Assembly: GCA_002346535.1 (NCBI GenBank)
Contig: DDZZ01000022.1
Location: forward strand, 1-35,113
DNA: 35,113 nucleotides
Reading direction: 5' to 3'
Source of the DNA: Opitutales bacterium UBA2995
GTDB taxonomy: Bacteria; Verrucomicrobiota; Verrucomicrobiia; Opitutales; UBA2995
Shown here: in pieces, positions 7,233-19,853 of the stretch
Position numbering within the stretch: the first letter of the stretch is position 1
Layout of the letters: each line of letters begins with the position of its first letter
Notes under the pieces: model-generated
Databases searched by the model: none
The model's input: the letters and a program-made list of their open reading frames with translations, nothing else
Told to the model about the DNA's origin: nothing
Translations under genes and position numbers: made by a program

Positions 7233-8369
7233 GTGAAAACGCTAAATATCTATATTTTTCGAAAAGCGCTGTATTCCTGCTTCCTTTCAGTGGCGGTGTT
7301 CACCCTGATTTTGTTGTTGGGTCGCGCTGTCAAGGAAGTGGTGTTGCTGCTGGCTTTGGGATATCTCAGTTGGTTTGAATTTTTTGAGCTTCTGGCAACG
7401 CTGGTTCCTTTTGTCATTTCCTATGCCCTCCCTTTAGGAATGTTGACGGGCATCCTGCTGGTTTTGGGGAAATTATCAGCACAAAATGAAATTACGGCAA
7501 TGCGTTGTGCGGGAATCAGCATCTGGAGAATATCCACGCCTATCTTCGCTTTGGCGATTATGGGAGTCTCGGGATCAGTTATGATCAACAACTACTACGC
7601 ACCCAACGCCAAGGCGGCATTTGATGTCCGGCGACTCGATTCCATTCGTAAAGATCCGATGCGATTGATCGTGGCCAATACCTTTATCCGGGAATTTCCC
7701 GGGCGGGTTATATTTATCGGCGAAGAAACCGAAAATGGCTTGGCGAACTTTTGGATCTGGCAATTGGACGAAAATCGAAATGTTCACCAGATGGTTCGGG
7801 CTCGAACTGGTGAATTCAGCTATAATGAAGAGGAGGACGCCTTGATTCTGGATCTATTTGATGGCTATGCGGAAAACAGGGACCGGGACGATCCTGATGG
7901 CTTGGACAAACCTTTGATTGCGCCGTCATTTGCCAAAGCGCGCATCCGATTGCCTCTGGACACCTTTTTTGGAAAAGCTACCTATAGTCGAAAAATCTCT
8001 TCTCTCAATTTTAACGACTTACTCGATGAGCGGATGAAGACACTTGCGAGGATCGACATCGAGCCTCAGGAAAAACAAAGCCAGGTCATTCGCGTGCAAT
8101 CCCAGGTACAGAAAAATTTTGCCATGGCATTTTCAGTTCTCGCATTCACGTTTCTAGCCATACCTTTGGGTATCAAAGTTGGACGGGGTGAAAACTATGC
8201 CAATCTGCTAGTCGCCCTGGGATTGGCTTTCGTTTGGTATTTCGCTTTTGTTATTGTAGGCTGGCTGGAAAAGAATCCTGCACTTCGACCAGACATTCTG
8301 ATCTGGTTGCCTAATATCGGTTTTCAGATCCTCGGCCTCTACCTGTTTTTCAGGGTTTCTGGCAAGTAG
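7233..8369 (+). CDS. LptF/LptG-family permease (YjgP/YjgQ)
   Basis: Inner-membrane subunit of the ABC transporter that extracts lipopolysaccharide and drives it to the outer membrane with LptB and LptC. The 378 residues show the family layout: an opening MKTLNIYIFRKAL, hydrophobic helices near 14-34, 55-78 and 98-120, a soluble beta-rich periplasmic domain from about 130 to 270, and three C-terminal helices with AIPLGIKVGRGENY between them. The GTG at 7233 was chosen because it gives the conserved start; no upstream ATG does better. LptF and LptG cannot be separated with only one copy in view. A lone pair member here implies the partner gene is elsewhere. Confidence 0.88.
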   Translation: MKTLNIYIFRKALYSCFLSVAVFTLILLLGRAVKEVVLLLALGYLSWFEFFELLATLVPFVISYALPLGMLTGILLVLGKLSAQNEITAMRCAGISIWRISTPIFALAIMGVSGSVMINNYYAPNAKAAFDVRRLDSIRKDPMRLIVANTFIREFPGRVIFIGEETENGLANFWIWQLDENRNVHQMVRARTGEFSYNEEEDALILDLFDGYAENRDRDDPDGLDKPLIAPSFAKARIRLPLDTFFGKATYSRKISSLNFNDLLDERMKTLARIDIEPQEKQSQVIRVQSQVQKNFAMAFSVLAFTFLAIPLGIKVGRGENYANLLVALGLAFVWYFAFVIVGWLEKNPALRPDILIWLPNIGFQILGLYLFFRVSGK

Positions 8370-8446
8370 GCAAGAAGCTCGGTAGTTTCCTGAAATTAAA
8401 GGTTGCTGATTAGCCAAGGCCTTACAAACCTTGCCCTCTTTTATCC

Positions 8447-12169
<3,723 letters not shown>

Positions 12170-12182
12170 GCCGAATATACAC

Positions 12183-12200
12183 GATCAGAACTCCCTGATC
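12183..12200 (+). terminator. Small stem-loop after smc
   Basis: GATCAG (12183-12188) and CTGATC (12195-12200) form a perfect 6-bp stem with a 6-base loop, 13 bp after the smc stop. It lacks a real U-tract, so it is a weak terminator candidate or an mRNA 3'-end stabiliser. Confidence 0.3.
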
Positions 12201-12270
12201 TTGATGAATTGTTTCAATCGGTGTATGAATGAGTCCACCTTAGATTTTATTCATTCCCTTGTCTTCCCTC

Positions 12271-12732
12271 ATGAAATACCCCGTCTTCGTAATTTTTGTC
12301 TATGGTGCCCTTACTTCCCAGCTGATTGGCCTGGCTAAATTGACCTACCATCACGAAGGGCAAACCTATTCGGTTGATGGTTTTTATTTAGATCACCCTT
12401 ATTTGGAAATCGCTGGGGGAAAGAAATACCTTCCATTGGACGGCAAGTGGGGCTTGAAAATTGAGGATGAGTCTTTTCGGGGTAACGCTTACTATCCTAT
12501 AACGTCTAAGATTATCAAATCGTCAAAAAAGTTTACGGATCTCAATACGGCCTACAAAAACTTCACCGGTAACTGCATACGCAAGGTATACGATCCGGGG
12601 GTAGAGGGTTTCGCATTCAGCAGCCAATTGGATGACCCGGAAGCATTTCGAAACTTGAGTTATGCGCGGCGGCTAACAATTCGACAGAGCATCGGTCAAC
12701 TGTTGGTGGATTCGATCACACATATCTCGTAA
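12271..12732 (+). CDS. Putative secreted protein, apparently frameshifted near its 3' end
   Basis: No family recognised. The ATG at 12271 gives 153 residues; a TTG at 12259 in the same frame is less likely because the ATG begins a signal-peptide-like segment (MKYPVFVIFVYGALTSQLIG). The mature part reads like a small secreted domain with GQTYSVDGFYLDHPYLEIAGGKKYLPLDG-type segments (written here in two overlapping motifs: GQTYSVDGFYLDH and YLEIAGGKKYLPLDG). The frame stops at 12732, yet the -1 frame is open from 12636 to 12839 and its second half is protein-like, so the original gene probably ran about 35 residues further. Either the gene is broken or the sequence has an indel. Confidence 0.5.
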   Translation: MKYPVFVIFVYGALTSQLIGLAKLTYHHEGQTYSVDGFYLDHPYLEIAGGKKYLPLDGKWGLKIEDESFRGNAYYPITSKIIKSSKKFTDLNTAYKNFTGNCIRKVYDPGVEGFAFSSQLDDPEAFRNLSYARRLTIRQSIGQLLVDSITHIS

Positions 12733-12839
12733 CCGATATTGAAAACGCAACGTTGAGTTTTTCTTCAAGCTATTTTGGTGAAGGAACCGCACTGGAACGT
12801 TGGGTTTACGGTTGTCTTATAGAGTGTACTAAAATTTAG
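12636..12839 (+). pseudogene. Out-of-frame 3' continuation of the secreted protein gene
   Basis: This -1 frame overlaps the end of the gene at 12271-12732 and stays open for 67 codons to a TAG at 12837-12839. From about 12705 it reads FDHTYLVTDIENATLSFSS, then YFGEGTALERWVYGC, with alternating polar and hydrophobic residues like the upstream part. A one-base loss (or two-base gain) between 12636 and 12730 would explain it. I see no slippery heptamer of the X-XXY-YYZ type, so programmed frameshifting is unlikely. It could be chance, as no homologue was checked. Confidence 0.45.
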
Positions 12840-12844
12840 GATAC

Positions 12845-13074
12845 ATGAATGTACTTTTCGAATATTCCTATGAAAAACGCCGCTTCCTGATCGACCGATT
12901 TTACCCCCAATTTCAATTACGCCAGTGAGAAAAGCCTGACCTTTCCTGTGAATTGACCTCGGGAATCGCTACCCTGGCCGAAAATCTCGGAAAGGGTGAT
13001 AGTGGTTTTTCCTAAAGTCCGATTTGCTAGCTTCTGAAGCCGCGCTGGTCGAGGCGATATTTTTTAACAGCTAA
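12845..13074 (+). pseudogene. Possible decayed reading frame (in-frame TGA plus frameshift)
   Basis: Starting at ATG 12845, five bases after the preceding fragment, the frame reads MNVLFEYSYEKRRFLIDRF and continues to a TGA after 27 codons; the same frame then resumes with EKPDLSCELTSGIATLAENL. A shift into another frame near 12998-13011 gives FFLKSDLLASEAALVEAIF, ending at TAA 13072-13074. The pieces look protein-like but no family is recognised. This is the pattern expected of a small gene that has collected a nonsense and a frameshift change, but short protein-like runs also arise by chance. Confidence 0.3.
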
Positions 13075-13425
13075 TCAGTTTTAATTTGGATCCTGTTTCT
13101 CTCAATTTATCGGAGAAAATACGTGTATCCACTTTTAGCGTACCCTCTGTACAGAAGCAGAGGGCATGAAACTTTCTTCATACCCTCTACAATCCCAACT
13201 TATCCTTTTAACCTGCTACCAAACTTTTTGAAAGAGAATGCCTCAGTGCTGAGTGCTAGTCGGGATAACAAGGACCTATTTAGGTATACAAAGCTGAGTA
13301 TCTTGATTGTAATAAAAAGGATCGTTTCCCGTATGTAAATAAAAAATACGTTAAAACTTTAATTTTAGTGAACTCATGTAGGGCTATCCTAAATACGCCT
13401 CCAATGCACTATTTCACAATGAATT
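13075..13425. other. Gene-poor stretch with one stem-loop
   Basis: No convincing gene lies here. CCCTCTG (13143-13149) and CAGAGGG (13158-13164) form a perfect 7-bp stem with an 8-base loop, and TACCCTCT recurs at about 13182, but no U-tract follows. Near 13360 a short AT hairpin followed, on the - strand, by a T-rich stretch could act as a weak terminator for tyrS. The rest is AT-rich with frequent stops on both strands. Confidence 0.4.
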
Positions 13426-14604
13426 TTACGGTAAGACTTTGAAAAACAAGCGTTTGCCGGCCTGGATCACCATTTCTTTCTTAGGTTTTCCGAGGTTGGT
13501 TTCGAAATTGGCCTTCTCGCCATCAACCTTTACAGCGCCTTGTTGAAGCAGTCGTTTGGCTTCCTTACGGCTGGGAAATTTACCGGAATTACCCAACACT
13601 GTTAACAGGGCAACAGGCTCCCGACCTTCCGAGACCTCATTCCAATGAAAGGAATCCATGTTCTCAGGTATCTCACCTCGCGAAAAAACCTGCTCAAATT
13701 GGTTTAACTCGTAGTTGGCTGCCTCGTCATCGTGCAAGCGTGACGTCACCGCTACAGCAAGAGATTTCTTTGTAGCCATGGGATGGTCTGCCCGCATGGC
13801 ATCGATTTCGGAATCGGTCTTGTAAAACAGCACTTTCCAGTAATTCCACATTAGGTTATCGCTGATGGACATGACCTTTCCAAAAACTTCCTTTGCCGAA
13901 TCGTTCAGCCCAATGTAATTGCCGAGACTCTTAGACATTTTCTGTACCCCGTCCAAGCCAACCAGTAGGGGCAGTGTGATCACCACCTGTTCTTCCTGTC
14001 CTTCGTCTTTTTGCAATTGCCGGCCAACCAACAGATTAAACAGCTGGTCTGTTCCGCCCAGTTCCACATCCGCCTCAATTTGTACTGAATCGAATCCCTG
14101 GGAGAGCGGATAGATGAATTCCACTAGTGATATGGGTGTTTGAGATTTGAAACGCTTCGAAAAGTCGTCGCGCTCAAGCATGCGGGCCACTGTCATTTTG
14201 CGGAATAGAGGAAGTGCATCCTCCAGGCTCATGGAAGCCAACCACTCACTATTGGAATGAATTTCAGTCTTTTCCGGATCAAGAATCTTGTAGACTTGGT
14301 CGAGGTAGGTCTTGGCGTTCTCAGCGATTTTTTTTTTGGAAAGTTCCGGTCTCGTAGCGGATTTCCCAGAAGGATCGCCAATTCGAGCAGTAAAGTCTCC
14401 GATAATCAAAACCGCTATATGCCCTAGATCCTGAAATTGGCGGAGCTTTTGAAGGACGACGGTGTGACCGAGTGTGAGGTCCGGTTTGGTCGGATCAGCT
14501 CCCAGCTTGATTCGAAGGGGCCGATTTTTCACCAGTTTTTTTTCCAGCTCTTCTTCACTCAAGATGGTTTCGGTGCCCAGTCGTATTTGTTCAATGACGT
14601 TCAT
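13426..14604 (-). CDS. tyrS: Tyrosyl-tRNA synthetase
   Basis: Class I synthetase that charges tRNA-Tyr. The HIGH-like motif is TLGH (44-47) after LGADPTKPD, and the KMSKS loop is exact at 223-227. GFDSVQIEADVELGGTDQ is the tyrosine-pocket segment. A C-terminal S4 RNA-binding domain (FPSRKEAKRLLQQGAVKVDG) completes the protein. With 392 residues and the LRIKLGADPT...LGHTVVLQKLRQFQ-type opening it resembles the TyrZ-like subgroup rather than the E. coli TyrS subgroup. The gene stands alone, divergent from the peroxiredoxin gene across 179 bp that should hold both promoters. No Shine-Dalgarno sequence is evident. Confidence 0.96.
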   Translation of the reverse strand: MNVIEQIRLGTETILSEEELEKKLVKNRPLRIKLGADPTKPDLTLGHTVVLQKLRQFQDLGHIAVLIIGDFTARIGDPSGKSATRPELSKKKIAENAKTYLDQVYKILDPEKTEIHSNSEWLASMSLEDALPLFRKMTVARMLERDDFSKRFKSQTPISLVEFIYPLSQGFDSVQIEADVELGGTDQLFNLLVGRQLQKDEGQEEQVVITLPLLVGLDGVQKMSKSLGNYIGLNDSAKEVFGKVMSISDNLMWNYWKVLFYKTDSEIDAMRADHPMATKKSLAVAVTSRLHDDEAANYELNQFEQVFSRGEIPENMDSFHWNEVSEGREPVALLTVLGNSGKFPSRKEAKRLLQQGAVKVDGEKANFETNLGKPKKEMVIQAGKRLFFKVLP

Positions 14605-14783
14605 TTGAAAAGCTTAATAAATTTCGATTTTAACCCCGAGTTTCAATAGAAAAGGTGACCTACATTGAAGGCTATAGAAATCGAGAGATCCAATGGGTTA
14701 AAGCATTGCCAAGTTCTAAATTTCCTCCATTGTTATTTTTATTTCCTAATTCGCTAATCTAAAATTCAAATCATCTATCGATT

Positions 14784-15254
14784 ATGGCCTTAGAAGTTGG
14801 AACCAAAGCTCCTGATTTTACCCTGAAAAGCAAAAATGCAGAAGGTTTGCAGGACGTGACGTTGAGTGATAATTTCGGAAACGGTAAAACCGTTCTCCTC
14901 TTTTTCCCGCTTGCATTTACCAGTGTGTGTATCGATGAACTCTGTTCGGTCCGTGACAACTTGCAGGAATACAATGACCTTGGTGCAACCGTGTACGCCA
15001 TCAGTGTGGACAGTCCGTTTACCCAGGAAGTATTTGCTCAACAAAATAATCTCAATTTTTCATTACTCAGTGATTTCAATAAGGAAGTCAGTGGCTCTTA
15101 TGACGTACTGTTTGAAGACTTGATTGGCCTGAAAGGTGTCTCTAAACGGTCAGCATTTGTCATTGATGCAGAGGGGACTATTAAATACAGCTCCAGCAGC
15201 GACGACCCCACCGTGCTTCCCGATTTTGATGCAGTAAAGACAGCTCTTAGTTAA
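14784..15254 (+). CDS. Peroxiredoxin (AhpE-like, with a CX4C pair)
   Basis: Thiol peroxidase that reduces hydrogen peroxide and organic hydroperoxides in the cytoplasm. The active-site segment FFPLAFTSVCIDELCSVRD holds the PxxxTxxC signature with peroxidatic C49, T46 and P42, and the conserved arginine R57. FFPLAFT resembles mycobacterial AhpE, a one-Cys enzyme, but here C54 sits five residues after C49, the spacing of the resolving cysteine in Bcp/PrxQ enzymes. It is therefore likely a two-Cys enzyme with an intramolecular disulfide. The 156 residues match these subfamilies. A weak terminator separates it from acnA, 57 bp downstream. Confidence 0.92.
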   Translation: MALEVGTKAPDFTLKSKNAEGLQDVTLSDNFGNGKTVLLFFPLAFTSVCIDELCSVRDNLQEYNDLGATVYAISVDSPFTQEVFAQQNNLNFSLLSDFNKEVSGSYDVLFEDLIGLKGVSKRSAFVIDAEGTIKYSSSSDDPTVLPDFDAVKTALS

Positions 15255-15271
15255 ATTTAACTTTCAGGGGA

Positions 15272-15300
15272 CCTCTCTCTAATCTAGGGGCTCTTTTTTT
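15272..15300 (+). terminator. Weak terminator between peroxiredoxin and acnA
   Basis: CCTCT (15272-15276) pairs with AGGGG (15286-15290), including one G-T, followed by CTC and a seven-base T-run to 15300. The strong U-tract is persuasive; the five-pair stem is weak. Confidence 0.35.
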
Positions 15301-15311
15301 GCTAGCGAAAT

Positions 15312-18038
15312 ATGAGTGATCGACCTAATCCGCTCAATTCATTAACTGAACTGGAAGGGAAGGAAGGTAAGTTTTTTTATTCCTTGCCTTCGTTGGAAGC
15401 CTCTGGAATAGGTCCCATTTCCAGTTTGCCCTTTAGCATCCGCATTGTGCTGGAATCTGTATTGCGGAACTGCGATGGGCAAACCATTACTGAGGGCGAG
15501 GTGAGAACTTTGGCCAACTGGAATGCCAAGGAACCATCCAAAGATGAAATTCCATTCGTAGTTTCAAGGATTGTCCTGCAGGATTTTACAGGAGTCCCCT
15601 TATTGGTGGATTTGGCGGCAATGCGTTCAGCCGTCGATCGTCTAGGAAAGGATGCAAAGTGCATTGAACCGTTGGTTCCCGTAGATCTTGTAGTGGATCA
15701 TTCGGTACAAGTTGACCGAAGCGGATACGCGAATGCGTTCAAAGAAAATCTTTCCATTGAATTTGAACGCAATCGCGAACGATACGAATTTCTCAAGTGG
15801 GGACAGCATGCCTTTGAAACATTTCAAGTAGTGCCACCCAGTATCGGAATTGTTCACCAGGTTAACCTTGAATACCTTGCCCGGGTTGTTTTTGAAAAAC
15901 CCGAAGGTCATGGAAGCATTCTATATCCGGATACACTCGTCGGAACAGATTCTCACACCACTATGATCAATGGTTTGGGAATCGTTGGTTGGGGGGTTGG
16001 CGGAATCGAAGCCGAAGCAGGCATGCTGGGTCAGCCAGTTTATTTCCAAACCCCGGAAGTAATGGGCGTGCATATGAACGGAAGCTTGCGCGAAGGAGTA
16101 ACTGCGACCGACCTTGCCCTGCATGTCACCCAAATGTTGCGTGAAGAAAAAGTTGTGGGAAAGTTTGTCGAATTCTATGGTGAAGGTGCTGAAAATCTGA
16201 CTCTGGCTGATCGTGCCACGGTCGCCAACATGGCTCCCGAGTACGGTGCCACCATGGGCTTTTTCCCGATTGATGAAAAGACGATCGATTACTTGCTTCT
16301 GACTGGTCGAGATCCGGCTACGGTAGATCAGGTCCGCGAATACTTTGAAGCTCAGGGAATGTTTGGGATTCCGAAGGTGGGAGATGTGGAATATACCAAA
16401 TCCCTCGATCTAAATCTCGACGAGGTTGTTCCCGGAGTTGCAGGACCAAAACGTCCGCAGGACCGCATTAATGTTCCGGACTTAAAAGACCGGTTTAGAG
16501 CGCTATTCGAAATGCCTGTTGCCGAAGGTGGTTTTGGCAAGTCGCTAAAGGATATTGTACAAACGGCCGTTGTGGGTTCTTCACCCGGTGGCGTTGCAGT
16601 TGCCGGACCTCAAATCGGGCACGGAAGTGTGCTGATCGCAGCGATAACCAGCTGCACTAATACTTCAAATCCCAATGTGATGATTGCCGCTGGTTTGGTG
16701 GCTAAGAAAGCTGTGCAAAAGGGTTTAACAATAGATCCTACCGTTAAAACTAGTCTGGCACCGGGATCCAGGGTTGTAACCGAGTACCTTGAGGAAACAG
16801 GCCTTCAGGGATATTTGGATAAGATCGGATTTAATCTGGTAGGATATGGCTGCACGACCTGTATCGGAAACAGCGGTCCCTTGGTCGAGCCCATTGAGTC
16901 GGCCATACGAGAGGGTGATTTGGTGGCAGCCAGCGTACTTTCCGGCAATCGAAATTTTGAAGCGCGTGTGCATGGATCGATTCGAGCAAATTTTCTTATG
17001 TCTCCTCCACTCGTAGTGGCTTATGCGTTAGCGGGCACAGTTGATATAAACCTGGATGCCGATGCATTAGGGAATGATACCGATGGTAACCCAGTCTATT
17101 TGAAGGACATCTGGCCTACCCAAGAAGAGGTGCAGGAGCTGGTGGCCGCTGGATTGAAATCAGAAATGTTTACCGACCAATATGCAAAGATCTTGGATGC
17201 TTCACGGGAATGGAATTCGATAGAAGCTTCGGTTGGCACAATCTACGATTGGAAGGATGAGAGTACCTACATCCAGGAACCTCCATTCTTCGAAGGATTT
17301 TCCATGGATCCCAATCAAATCGAAAACTTGGCGGATTTACGTCCGTTGGCAATTTTAGGGGATTCTGTAACTACGGACCACATCTCTCCTGCTGGTGCTT
17401 TTAAACACGATACTCCCGCTGGTCAGTTCCTCTCCTCCAAGCGTGTGGAACCCAAAGATTTCAATTCGTACGGATCACGCCGCGGAAACGACCGCATCAT
17501 GACACGTGGCACTTTTGCCAATGTGCGCATCAAAAATCAAATGGCGGAAGGACGGGAAGGCGGATTCACCAAGCTCATGCCGGAGGGGGAATTGATGACG
17601 GTATATGATGCCTGCCAGAAATACAAAGAGCGAGGAACAGGCACTGTTGTTTTTGGCGGTTTCGACTATGGGATGGGAAGCTCGCGAGATTGGGCGGCTA
17701 AGGGTACCAACCTGCTAGGCGTAAAAGCAGTGGTTGTGAACAGCTTCGAGAGAATCCACCGAAGCAACTTGATTGGAATGGGAGTTTTGCCCCTAGAATT
17801 TCAAAACGGGGAAAGTGCAAATTCTCTGGAGTTGGTCGGATCCGAAGTAGTCTCGATTAGCGGATTATCCAATGAGCTTGAGCCCGGTTCCGTCCTGGAA
17901 ATGTCTGTGACAAGAGCGGATGGAAGTAGCTTTAAAATAGAGGTAAAACTGCGAATTGATACCCCTATCGAAGTGGAGTATTATCGCCATGGTGGCATTC
18001 TCCCTTACGTTCTGAGGAACATTATTGCATCCGCATAA
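15312..18038 (+). CDS. acnA: Aconitate hydratase, AcnA type
   Basis: TCA-cycle enzyme that isomerises citrate to isocitrate through a 4Fe-4S cluster. The cluster ligands are C448 (TSCTNTSNPN) and C514 and C517 (GCTTCIGNSGP). Other hallmarks are VGTDSHTTMINGLG early in the protein, and GMGSSRDWAAKG and SFERIHRSNLIGMGVLPLEF in the C-terminal swivelling domain. The 908 residues and domain order are those of the AcnA/IRP1 group, not AcnB, whose domain order differs. The STAS gene follows 19 bp after the stop and may be co-transcribed. No Shine-Dalgarno sequence precedes the ATG. Confidence 0.97.
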   Translation: MSDRPNPLNSLTELEGKEGKFFYSLPSLEASGIGPISSLPFSIRIVLESVLRNCDGQTITEGEVRTLANWNAKEPSKDEIPFVVSRIVLQDFTGVPLLVDLAAMRSAVDRLGKDAKCIEPLVPVDLVVDHSVQVDRSGYANAFKENLSIEFERNRERYEFLKWGQHAFETFQVVPPSIGIVHQVNLEYLARVVFEKPEGHGSILYPDTLVGTDSHTTMINGLGIVGWGVGGIEAEAGMLGQPVYFQTPEVMGVHMNGSLREGVTATDLALHVTQMLREEKVVGKFVEFYGEGAENLTLADRATVANMAPEYGATMGFFPIDEKTIDYLLLTGRDPATVDQVREYFEAQGMFGIPKVGDVEYTKSLDLNLDEVVPGVAGPKRPQDRINVPDLKDRFRALFEMPVAEGGFGKSLKDIVQTAVVGSSPGGVAVAGPQIGHGSVLIAAITSCTNTSNPNVMIAAGLVAKKAVQKGLTIDPTVKTSLAPGSRVVTEYLEETGLQGYLDKIGFNLVGYGCTTCIGNSGPLVEPIESAIREGDLVAASVLSGNRNFEARVHGSIRANFLMSPPLVVAYALAGTVDINLDADALGNDTDGNPVYLKDIWPTQEEVQELVAAGLKSEMFTDQYAKILDASREWNSIEASVGTIYDWKDESTYIQEPPFFEGFSMDPNQIENLADLRPLAILGDSVTTDHISPAGAFKHDTPAGQFLSSKRVEPKDFNSYGSRRGNDRIMTRGTFANVRIKNQMAEGREGGFTKLMPEGELMTVYDACQKYKERGTGTVVFGGFDYGMGSSRDWAAKGTNLLGVKAVVVNSFERIHRSNLIGMGVLPLEFQNGESANSLELVGSEVVSISGLSNELEPGSVLEMSVTRADGSSFKIEVKLRIDTPIEVEYYRHGGILPYVLRNIIASA

Positions 18039-18057
18039 CTCATTAAACTCCTGCACA

Positions 18058-18564
18058 ATGGCAGAGGATTCCGAGCCAACCTTCTTGGTTGATATGTCTA
18101 ACAGACCCATCTTCGTGCTGATTAGGGGCCGCGCCAATTTCCACAATTGTAGTCCCTTAAAGAGGTTTTTCCAAAAAATGCTTGAGGATGGGATTGTCGA
18201 TTTTCGTTTGGATTTCACGGACTGCTTAGGAATGGATAGCACATTTTTGGGAATATTGGCTGGAGCGGCCATCGATGCGAGTCGGGTCAATCCAGCGGGA
18301 GAAATACAATTGACAGGGTTGACTGACCGAAATCTGGATCTTGTCAAGAACCTTGGGCTTCATAGGATTGCCACACTGATTGAAGAAAGCCTTGTTGACG
18401 ACGCCCAGAATTCCGGTGATGTGGTAGGATTGGAGACTGAAAAACAATCAGAAGCCCAGCAAAAAGAAATGCTGATCGATGCTCACGAGGATTTAGGTAA
18501 AATCGACAAGTCCAATCAAAGCAAATTCCAGGATCTCCTTACTATTCTTAAAAACGAAGAGTAA
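18058..18564 (+). CDS. STAS-domain protein (anti-sigma-factor-antagonist-like)
   Basis: Single STAS domain like SpoIIAA/RsbV, proteins that act in partner-switching regulation after (de)phosphorylation of a serine. The strand-loop DFTDCLGMDSTFLGILAG (52-69) holds the equivalent of the phosphorylated serine at S61. Residues 1-110 cover the domain; residues 111-168 form a polar, Glu/Gln/Lys-rich tail not typical of SpoIIAA. The ATG at 18058 (168 residues) is preferred over a TTG at 18025, which would overlap acnA. No anti-sigma kinase, phosphatase or sigma factor lies nearby, so the partner is unknown; roles outside sigma control, such as lipid-transport STAS proteins, are possible. Confidence 0.75.
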   Translation: MAEDSEPTFLVDMSNRPIFVLIRGRANFHNCSPLKRFFQKMLEDGIVDFRLDFTDCLGMDSTFLGILAGAAIDASRVNPAGEIQLTGLTDRNLDLVKNLGLHRIATLIEESLVDDAQNSGDVVGLETEKQSEAQQKEMLIDAHEDLGKIDKSNQSKFQDLLTILKNEE

Positions 18565-18632
18565 CCTTCTTCCTTTGGAACTCTATTTTTCTGGTGCAAA
18601 ACAAAAAATGTACCCTTATAGAGCCACACTAA

Positions 18633-19853
18633 ATGATTACAAAAATGTCAACGGATCGGTCTGCGTTACCCGATGAATCAGGTCATTTTGGTTCTTACGG
18701 CGGCCTTTATGTGCCGGAAACCTTGATGACAGCTTTGCAGGAGCTAAGTGAAACTTACGCCGAAGCCAAAAAAGATCCCGCGTATGTGGAACAGTTAAAC
18801 TGGCACCTTAAGGAATTTGCCGGTCGGCCGACCGAGCTTTATTTTGCAGAACGCATGACCGAGTCTCTCGGTGGTGCCAAAATTTATTTCAAGCGGGAAG
18901 ACCTGCTACACACCGGTGCTCACAAAATAAACAACGTTATCGGACAAGCTTTACTGGCTCTGCGGATGGGCAAAAAGCGCATCATTGCCGAAACGGGCGC
19001 CGGCCAACACGGAATTGCAACTGCCGCAGCCTGTGCTAAGTTTGGCCTGGAATGCGTTATATATATGGGGCGGGTGGATATGGAACGCCAAGCGCTCAAC
19101 GTCTATCGCATGCGGCTTTGTGGAGCCGAAGTTCGCCCTGTGGATGCCGGCCAAAAAACCCTCAAGGAAGCAGTGAGTGAAGCAATGCGGGACTGGGTAA
19201 CCAACGTTCGCAACACCCACTACATTCTTGGATCGGCTTTGGGGTCCCATCCATACCCAATGATGGTTCGAGACTTTCACCGGATCATCGGCCAGGAGGC
19301 CAAGTCCCAAATCTTTGAGAAGGAAGGGCGATTGCCCGACGAATTGTGTGCCTGCGTGGGTGGTGGTAGTAATGCCATCGGGCTCTTCTACGATTTTCTT
19401 GAAGACGAATCAGTTCAAATGATTGGAGTGGAAGCCGGGGGCCGTGGCATTGAGCAAGGAGAACACGCTGCCCGATTTCAGGGAGGAAAGCTGGGTGTCC
19501 TTCAAGGTACCAAAACCTACGTCTTGCAAAATGAAGACGGCCAGATCGAATTGACGCACTCGGTTTCCGCAGGGCTGGATTATGCGGCTATCGGACCGGA
19601 GCATGCATTTTATCGGGATGCCGGTCGTATCGACTACACCTACGCAACGGATGAGGAAGTTCTTGAGGCCTTTCAGAAATGCAGCCAAATCGAGGGGATA
19701 ATTCCGGCATTGGAATCAGCCCATGCCATTGCCTATGCTTTGAAGCGTGCCCCCGAAATGGAAAAAGATTCGATACTCTTGGTCAATATGAGCGGTCGCG
19801 GCGACAAAGATGTGCAACAAGCCGCCAAGTTACTTGGAGAAGGAGATCTCTAA
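18633..19853 (+). CDS. trpB: Tryptophan synthase beta chain
   Basis: PLP enzyme joining indole and serine to make tryptophan in complex with TrpA. The PLP lysine is K98 in HTGAHKINN. AETGAGQHGIATA is the substrate-carboxylate motif, CVGGGSNAIG binds the PLP phosphate, and SAGLDYAAIGPEHAF is the conserved late motif. The 406 residues and motif order are those of TrpB1, the standard form that partners TrpA. trpA is not adjacent; instead the stop codon overlaps the yicC start. An alternative ATG four codons in (18645) would remove only MITK. Confidence 0.97.
   Translation: MITKMSTDRSALPDESGHFGSYGGLYVPETLMTALQELSETYAEAKKDPAYVEQLNWHLKEFAGRPTELYFAERMTESLGGAKIYFKREDLLHTGAHKINNVIGQALLALRMGKKRIIAETGAGQHGIATAAACAKFGLECVIYMGRVDMERQALNVYRMRLCGAEVRPVDAGQKTLKEAVSEAMRDWVTNVRNTHYILGSALGSHPYPMMVRDFHRIIGQEAKSQIFEKEGRLPDELCACVGGGSNAIGLFYDFLEDESVQMIGVEAGGRGIEQGEHAARFQGGKLGVLQGTKTYVLQNEDGQIELTHSVSAGLDYAAIGPEHAFYRDAGRIDYTYATDEEVLEAFQKCSQIEGIIPALESAHAIAYALKRAPEMEKDSILLVNMSGRGDKDVQQAAKLLGEGDL

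Noticed and set aside
12636..12730. Programmed -1 frameshift
   Set aside because: No slippery heptamer or clear downstream structure; a simple indel is the more economical reading.
13123..13338. 71-codon + strand frame with a GTG start
   Set aside because: It runs through a stem-loop, has unusual composition and no start signals.
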